In this document: one piece after another, positions 59,099 through 64,000 of the stretch
Position numbering within the stretch: the first letter of the stretch is position 1
Layout: every line of letters begins with the position of its first letter
Source: Rossellomorea sp. y25
GTDB lineage: Bacteria > Bacillota > Bacilli > Bacillales > Bacillaceae_B
DNA length: 64,000 bases
NCBI RefSeq assembly: GCF_038049935.1
Contig: NZ_CP145886.1
Location: 496,001-560,000, forward strand
Direction: 5' to 3'
The notes under the pieces: generated by a model
The model's database searches: none
What the model saw: only the letters and a program-made list of their open reading frames with translations
Told to the model about the DNA's origin: nothing
Position numbers and translations under genes: made by a program

Positions 59099-59998
59099 AT
59101 GAAACCATTAAACGCATCTCTTTGTGTGCTGATCGGTGCCAGCTCATACGGAATTCATGCTTCTGTCGTGAAGCTTGGATTTGATGAAGGATACTCGGTG
59201 TCAGAAGTGACGGGTGTTCAATATTTATTTGGAGTGGCGATGCTATTCCTTGCTTTTCTTTTTACGAAAAAAATTAACCTAAGTAAGAAACATTGGATTT
59301 CGCTCCTTGGAGTCGGGGTTTTACTCAGTATGACGGGGATCTTTTATGGACTCAGTCTTCATGCAGTACCTGCATCCATTGCGGTAGTCATGCTTTTTCA
59401 GTTTACGTGGATAGGCGTTTTGATTGAATCCATCTATATGAAGAAACTTCCTTCCAATAATAAGTTGGTGTCTGTATTATTTCTTTGGATGGGAACTCTC
59501 TTGGCAGGCGGAATCGGCTCTTCATCAGGCTTCAGATGGATGGAAAACAGTATGGGGATCCTATTTGGATTCTTTGCAGCCATCACCTTCGCCCTGTTTA
59601 TTTTCTTCAGCGGAAAAGTGGCGAAAGAAGTACCGACGATTCAGAAGAGCATGATGATCACCCTTGGTGGTCTGCTCGTCGTCCTTATCGCGTTTCGCCC
59701 GGCTTTTCTAACAGAACCGGTGCAAATTGTAGAGATGGCTGACTTCGGCTTTCTTGTCGGGATATTCGGAAGCATCCTTCCTGTCGTATTCTTCGCCATT
59801 GGCACACCACATATCGATTCGAGTCTATCGACCATCATGGGGGCAGCGGAACTTCCGGCTGCAATCCTTGCAGCCATGTGGATCTTGCAGGAGCAGGTCC
59901 TTCCCTTGCAGTTCATTGGCATCCTGCTCATATTAATCGGGATTGCCATTCCCCAGTTTCATATAAGACCTACCCAACCACGGAAACAATACGGGTAA
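59099..59998 (+). CDS. EamA/DMT-family transporter
   Basis: A 299-residue membrane protein with ten predicted helices in two EamA repeats (SLCVLIGASSYGIHASVVKLGF; AAELPAAILAAMWILQEQVLPLQFIGILLILIGI). It probably exports or imports a small metabolite; substrate not predictable. AAAGGAGGGAG precedes ATG 59099. Single gene with a weak hairpin after it. Confidence 0.88.
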   Translation: MKPLNASLCVLIGASSYGIHASVVKLGFDEGYSVSEVTGVQYLFGVAMLFLAFLFTKKINLSKKHWISLLGVGVLLSMTGIFYGLSLHAVPASIAVVMLFQFTWIGVLIESIYMKKLPSNNKLVSVLFLWMGTLLAGGIGSSSGFRWMENSMGILFGFFAAITFALFIFFSGKVAKEVPTIQKSMMITLGGLLVVLIAFRPAFLTEPVQIVEMADFGFLVGIFGSILPVVFFAIGTPHIDSSLSTIMGAAELPAAILAAMWILQEQVLPLQFIGILLILIGIAIPQFHIRPTQPRKQYG

Positions 59999-60253
59999 AA
60001 GGAAGCTCTCTTCTATGATGAAGGGAGCTGCTTTACGGTGGAGGCTAAAACTCCTCTTATACCCTGAATGTTTACTCTTAAACCTAAACCCCATCCTCAT
60101 CACATCTGCAAACCCTTCCAATTTTCACAATTATTAAACCTTATTTTTTTACCCGTATTCCCTTTACAAAGGGTCTTTATGGGCTTTATAATCCCGTTGT
60201 TCAACTCTTTACGGAAAACCAAAAAAATTTTAAAGAAAAAGGAGGTTGCGGTG

Positions 60254-61102
60254 ATGCGACAAAGAATATTTTCCTTCTTAATGATGAATCTCGGTGCATT
60301 TCTTGTTTCGGTGAATGTCCATTTTTTCTTATCGCCTAATAATTTAGCGACAGGGGGAGTCAGTGGATTGTCGATCATCATGAACGATCTATTTCCGGGT
60401 CTTTCACTTGGACTGTTCATGATCATTATCAATATCGTGTTATTTATCGTCGGTGTGATCTTTCTCGGGTTTAACTTCGGTGCGAAAACCATTTACGCAA
60501 GTTTCGCCCTTTCATTCTATGTCTGGTTATTAGAGAAATTTGCTCCGATGAGTGCTCCATTAAGTGATGATATATTGATTCAATTGATCATCGGTCAATG
60601 CATTGCCGCAACCGGGATGGCCATTGTGTTCAACCAGCAGGCATCAACGGGTGGAACGGATATCGTGGCCCTGATCTTTAATAAATATTTTAATATAGAT
60701 GTTGGCAGAGGCGTTTTACTGGCAGATTTATCAATCGCTATGTCCTCAGCCGTACTATTCGGACCGCAAGTCGGTATGTATGCATTCTTCGGTGTCATCC
60801 TGAACGGTCTGGTTATCGATTATGCATTGCAACAATTCAATTCAAATAAAGAGATTGTGATCATCAGCCGATACAGCGATGAAATCAAATCTTACATCGT
60901 CCATGAACTTGGAAAAGGAGCGACGATCCATACGGCAACGGGAGCCTTCACTTCCGACGAAAAGGAAGTTATTACAACGATCCTTGGTCGCAAGGACTTT
61001 TCCAAGTTAAAAGGGTTCATCACCCAGGTCGATAATCGTGCCTTCATCACGGTTCATACGATGAATGAAATACTAGGTCAAAACTTTAAACGACTGGCAT
61101 AG
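60254..61102 (+). CDS. YitT-family membrane protein
   Basis: A 282-residue protein with five or six helices (DUF161; NLGAFLVSVNVHFFLSPNNLATGGVSGLSIIM, NQQASTGGTDIVALIFNKYF) and a soluble DUF2179 domain at the C-terminus (IHTATGAFTSDEKEVITTILGRKDFSKLKGFI). ATG 60254 has AAAGGAGG at seven bases; the frame is open further upstream to 60068 but without a start site. Function of YitT proteins is unknown. Ends at a terminator (61110-61141). Confidence 0.88.
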   Translation: MRQRIFSFLMMNLGAFLVSVNVHFFLSPNNLATGGVSGLSIIMNDLFPGLSLGLFMIIINIVLFIVGVIFLGFNFGAKTIYASFALSFYVWLLEKFAPMSAPLSDDILIQLIIGQCIAATGMAIVFNQQASTGGTDIVALIFNKYFNIDVGRGVLLADLSIAMSSAVLFGPQVGMYAFFGVILNGLVIDYALQQFNSNKEIVIISRYSDEIKSYIVHELGKGATIHTATGAFTSDEKEVITTILGRKDFSKLKGFITQVDNRAFITVHTMNEILGQNFKRLA

Positions 61103-61107
61103 AAACG

Positions 61108-61141
61108 AAGCTTCACCTTTATACAGGGTGGAGCTTTTTTA
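61108..61141 (+). terminator. Terminator after the YitT-family gene
   Basis: AAGCTTCACC-TTTATACA-GGGTGGAGCTTTTTT. Confidence 0.85.
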
Positions 61142-61225
61142 TGTGCAAAAATAATTTTCGACCACAAAAAAATAAAGGAAAATATTGGCCTCTTCCTGTA
61201 TAAATAGAAGGTAGGGGGTGGAAAT

Positions 61226-62863
61226 ATGGAGAAAGAAGAGTTTGAACGCCTGGAACGAAAAATCAGCACTCTGGAAAAAGAGCTATACCTTGTGAAAAGG
61301 CAGTTGATTCAAGCGAAAAGTGAAAGTGAAGCGACTGTCATTCAAAAAGCAGAAGTGTATGAAGAACCTGAGAAGCAGATCCCTGCTGAGGAAAATGAGC
61401 ACTTCATTGAAAAAGAGCCCTTCGACTTTTCAGTGGAACGCTGGCTTCCGAAAGTGTTTCTGTTTGTGTTATTGATAGGCAGTATCTGGGGCTTTATGGC
61501 TGCTTCTCAAAATGGCTGGGTTACGCCCGGATTGAGGGTGTTAACGGGGGCTGTCATCAGTATTGGGATGTATTTCTTAGGAGAACGGTATATCAGGGAT
61601 CAGAGGAAATTAGCCCTCACACTGCTATCGGGAAGCATCGTCCTTGCGATCATTACGTTATTCTCAGCAAACATCTTATATGGATATATAAGTGGACTCA
61701 TCACGAATCTACTATTACTCGTCATTATTTCTCTCGGACTGTGGACTTCCCATAAGCATGGTTCTGAAGTGATCCTGTGCTTGATCGGGGCAGGAGCGTA
61801 TCTGTTTCCGTTTCTTTTTGCAGGGGATGAGCGGAATGAGTGGTTGTTTTACGGATATGAGTTAGTATTGTTCTTTGTTTTAATGACGTTCAGTACGGTG
61901 AAACGATACCGGATTGCCTGGAATATACACTATTATTTACTTTATTTCTCATTGTTTTTCTTTGCGGCCTTCGGGGTAGGGGCGATGACGCTGACCATTC
62001 TGATTCCATTTGCGATTCAGCATGCCTATGTTTTACTGTTGATCGTGCTGGGCCGGGATGAGCGGGTAAGTGCCGAAATGATTCCTGCTTTGGTATCAGG
62101 CTCATTTATCCTTCTTGGATTGTTGAATGATATTTACGCAGTGATCCCGCTCTTTTATTATGTGACTTTCGCTGCGGTGTATATCGGCGTATCGTTCATT
62201 GAACCGAAGGAAAAGAAACAAACAAAGGATGTTCTGCTGGTCTTAGGTTTCCTGCATGTGCTCCTCTTCTTACTTGAACTATTCGAATACGATTGGCGCT
62301 TTGTCTTAGTCGGCATTCAGGCTACTGCCCTTTTATGGCTTGCGGGAAGAAGGGAAAGCTATCTTGGTTTGATCGCTTCCATTCTTTTGATGATGGGTTC
62401 ATTCCTCGGGGTACCGGGTGGTGCATCTGATGATTTCTTTACGATTGAGCTGCCGATTTTTGTGATCGCTTTTGGGTATGTGCATCTGTTTTCCCGCTAC
62501 AATAAGAGTGAGTCCTCGTTCTTAAACGTGTCGACAACGGCGATTAAAGTCGTGTTGACGGGGCTTGTGATGTTCTTCGTATTACGTTTAACGGATTTCA
62601 TTGTGATCGGCTGGGAATATACCCCGCGGACAACCGCCTTCACCGTAGCGATTGCGGCTCTGTCCATTGCTTATCTCATCTTCGGTGAAAGCAGGAAGGA
62701 CACCTTTTACCGCTGGGTGGGGATCAGCTTTTTAGCTCTGGCATTGATCAAATTCTTCCTGGCAGATCTCGTGTTCCTGGATTTCACGATCCGTGCCATG
62801 ATCCTGATTCCAATCGGGGCGATCGGTCTTGTGTTATCAAGAATTTTATATAAAAAGAAATAA
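61226..62863 (+). CDS. DUF2339 polytopic membrane protein
   Basis: A 545-residue protein: an N-terminal cytoplasmic coiled coil (EEFERLERKISTLEKELYLVKRQLIQAK, residues 3-30), an acidic linker and then about 14-16 hydrophobic helices (LPKVFLFVLLIGSIWGFMAASQNGWVTPGLRVLTGAVISIGMYFLG). This matches DUF2339, an uncharacterised membrane family. TAGGGGGTGG precedes ATG 61226. Monocistronic. Confidence 0.85.
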   Translation: MEKEEFERLERKISTLEKELYLVKRQLIQAKSESEATVIQKAEVYEEPEKQIPAEENEHFIEKEPFDFSVERWLPKVFLFVLLIGSIWGFMAASQNGWVTPGLRVLTGAVISIGMYFLGERYIRDQRKLALTLLSGSIVLAIITLFSANILYGYISGLITNLLLLVIISLGLWTSHKHGSEVILCLIGAGAYLFPFLFAGDERNEWLFYGYELVLFFVLMTFSTVKRYRIAWNIHYYLLYFSLFFFAAFGVGAMTLTILIPFAIQHAYVLLLIVLGRDERVSAEMIPALVSGSFILLGLLNDIYAVIPLFYYVTFAAVYIGVSFIEPKEKKQTKDVLLVLGFLHVLLFLLELFEYDWRFVLVGIQATALLWLAGRRESYLGLIASILLMMGSFLGVPGGASDDFFTIELPIFVIAFGYVHLFSRYNKSESSFLNVSTTAIKVVLTGLVMFFVLRLTDFIVIGWEYTPRTTAFTVAIAALSIAYLIFGESRKDTFYRWVGISFLALALIKFFLADLVFLDFTIRAMILIPIGAIGLVLSRILYKKK

Positions 62864-62868
62864 ACACA

Positions 62869-62898
62869 TTGCAAAAGCTTTCAGAATAATTATATAAT
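62869..62898 (+). promoter_or_regulatory. Sigma-A promoter of the ABC-F leader
   Basis: TTGCAA, 18-base spacer, TATAAT, just after the DUF2339 stop. Confidence 0.6.
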
Positions 62899-62942
62899 GA
62901 TGATATTAACTAACGTGTAATGGAGAAGGAGGTGGAATTGAG

Positions 62943-63056
62943 ATGAATCGTTCTGTAGGGTTGCGTGGAAAGTATTTAGACTATATTTACATTTGCCGTG
63001 CAATTTTTCATGCATTTGCGTTCAAGGGGACACGTATGCCCTTTTTCAGCAAGTGA
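62943..63056 (+). CDS. Leader peptide (37 residues) of the ABC-F gene
   Basis: ATG 62943 follows AAGGAGGTGG, one of the strongest ribosome binding sites in the window. The peptide MNRSVGLRGKYLDYIYICRA... is followed by tandem hairpins and a resistance-type ABC-F gene. Short leader ORFs of this kind make translation of vmlR, msr and similar genes respond to ribosome-stalling antibiotics. The arrangement is seen; the regulation is inferred from those cases. Confidence 0.65.
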   Translation: MNRSVGLRGKYLDYIYICRAIFHAFAFKGTRMPFFSK

Positions 63057-63071
63057 ATATGAATACTGAAC

Positions 63072-63250
63072 GGTAAGAGGTCTCAATTCCAATCACTTTT
63101 CTATAAAGAATCGGAAAAAGGGGGCGTTTTCGCTCTCTTTTTTTATGCCTTCTTTTATAAAAGGGGGAAATGCGTACAATCGCATTTCATGTCAGCCATG
63201 GGTGAGCCTTCTGCTTCCTCATGGCTTTTTTGTGATAAAAACCTCTTACC
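63072..63250 (+). promoter_or_regulatory. Attenuator with two terminators and long-range pairing
   Basis: Terminator 1 (63115-63144, AAAAAGGGGGCG / CGCTCTCTTTTTTT), a hairpin GAAATGCG/CGCATTTC (63167-63188), and terminator 2 (63194-63231, AGCCATG / CATGGCT plus six T). GGTAAGAGGT (63072-63081) is exactly complementary to ACCTCTTACC (63241-63250), which would enclose all three. Confidence 0.65.
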
Positions 63251-63280
63251 TTAAAATAGATGACCGAAAGGAAGAGGAAA

Positions 63281-64000
63281 ATGATACTATGCAGTGCACA
63301 GGAATTAAGCAAGATGTTTGGAGGACATTTAATATTTGAGGACTTATCCTTTGAAATACCAGAAAGAGCAAGAGTCGGTCTCGTTGGCAGAAATGGGACG
63401 GGGAAGACGACGATATTTAAATTATTATCAGGAGTCGAATCCCCTGATAAAGGTCTTGTTCATTTAAAGAAGGGAGCCAGGGTAGGCTACCTTGCGCAAA
63501 TCCCTCATTATCCGGAAGGTACGAAAGGACTTGACGTATTACGCTCTGCGTTTTCCGAATTAATCAAGACCGGTGAGCGATTAAAAGAATTGGAATATCA
63601 AATGGGGACGGAGCAAGATGCCGATACTCTCAACCGATTATTAGAGGAATACGGCAAAACCCAGGACCGATTCACTCTTGCCGGGGGATATGAAATTGAA
63701 TCCAATATTTCAAAGATCGTCAATGGATTGGACATCAGTGAATTGGTGGATAAGGACTTCAATGACTGCAGCGGTGGGGAACAAACGAAGCTTTGTTTAG
63801 GCTTGATACTTTTGCAAAAACCTGACCTTCTGCTCCTTGATGAACCAACGAACCACCTGGATATCGGAGCCGTGGAATGGCTGGAGGATTTTTTGAGAGA
63901 GTATGAGGGCACCGTCGTCTGTATTTCCCATGATCGCTATTTTCTCGATAACGTGATTACGAAGGTGTATGACTTAGAGGACGGGGAATTGACGATTTAT
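63281..64000 (+). CDS. ABC-F ATPase (ribosome-protection type), 3' partial
   Basis: The first 240 residues of an ABC-F protein run to the window edge. The first ABC domain has Walker A in GLVGRNGTGKTTIFKLL, signature NDCSGGEQTKLCLGL, Walker B LLLLDEPTNHLD and the switch His in CISHDRYFLDN. There is no membrane segment. ABC-F proteins act on the ribosome, and those with leader-attenuator control usually dislodge antibiotics; a housekeeping paralogue is also possible. GGAAGAGG precedes ATG 63281. Confidence 0.85.
   Translation, partial: MILCSAQELSKMFGGHLIFEDLSFEIPERARVGLVGRNGTGKTTIFKLLSGVESPDKGLVHLKKGARVGYLAQIPHYPEGTKGLDVLRSAFSELIKTGERLKELEYQMGTEQDADTLNRLLEEYGKTQDRFTLAGGYEIESNISKIVNGLDISELVDKDFNDCSGGEQTKLCLGLILLQKPDLLLLDEPTNHLDIGAVEWLEDFLREYEGTVVCISHDRYFLDNVITKVYDLEDGELTIY

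Noticed and set aside
1..64000. Prophage, insertion sequence or integrative element in the window.
   Set aside because: No transposase, integrase, phage structural gene or attachment-site duplication was seen; gene content is ordinary chromosome.

Overview
The window reads as ordinary chromosome of a spore-forming, low-to-mid GC Firmicute of the Bacillaceae (Bacillus or a close relative such as Rossellomorea; the genus is an inference). Support: strong AGGAGG ribosome binding sites with frequent TTG/GTG starts, many U-tailed terminators, a lia-type cell-envelope stress operon, a YerO/SwrC pair, YkvU/SpoIIM-type proteins, a preQ1-I riboswitch before queF, a sigma-G-like promoter, and a GC-rich dispersed repeat of the type seen in Bacillaceae. 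I see no prophage, insertion sequence, CRISPR array, rRNA or tRNA.

Layout. 1-6.4 kb: end of a YjiH-like membrane protein, a class III aminotransferase, then an RpiR regulator divergent from a gluconate permease-kinase pair with a cre-like site. 6.5-11.4 kb: YebC-family protein, an unusual two-gene unit (ATP-grasp ligase plus a protein with a papain-like Cys-His-Asn pattern), and three small ORFs behind a sigma-G-like promoter. 11.5-13.7 kb: a probable GEMM (c-di-GMP-I type) riboswitch ahead of a secreted TIM-barrel protein, an NAD(P)-binding protein and a DUF1284 protein. 13.7-17.9 kb: TetR regulator divergent from the RND exporter swrC, with three matching operators between them. 18.2-25.4 kb: LacI-controlled beta-glucoside operon (ABC binding protein, two permeases, GH1, GH30). 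25.4-32 kb: tandem intergenic repeats, YkvU-like flippase, CPA1 antiporter, TspO-like protein, frameshifted oligoendopeptidase F. 32-36 kb: liaI-liaH-liaF-liaS-liaR. 36-43 kb: membrane/MoxR/DUF58/SpoIIM/RDD cluster. 43-47 kb: secreted lamin-tail/phospholipase-D protein, a composite repeat element, a VLRF1-type release-factor homologue. 47-56 kb: mixed metabolic genes and a phospholipase-A2-like small protein. 56-59 kb: an operon of a stand-alone CarH-type B12-binding protein, a PAS-like protein and a carbonic anhydrase, divergent from queF with its riboswitch. 59-64 kb: EamA transporter, YitT protein, DUF2339 protein and an ABC-F ATPase preceded by a leader peptide and attenuator.

Most interesting: (1) the 11-base word GGGACGGACCT occurs 11 times, both as inverted pairs at gene ends and inside genes, an arrangement like a DNA uptake sequence; one copy forms the end of a coding sequence; (2) the CarH-like/PAS/carbonic anhydrase operon; (3) the ATP-grasp/papain-like pair; (4) the leader-peptide attenuator of the ABC-F gene; (5) the GEMM-like element whose 3' side could mask the ribosome binding site. 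All family assignments come from reading protein motifs by eye; no database was searched.
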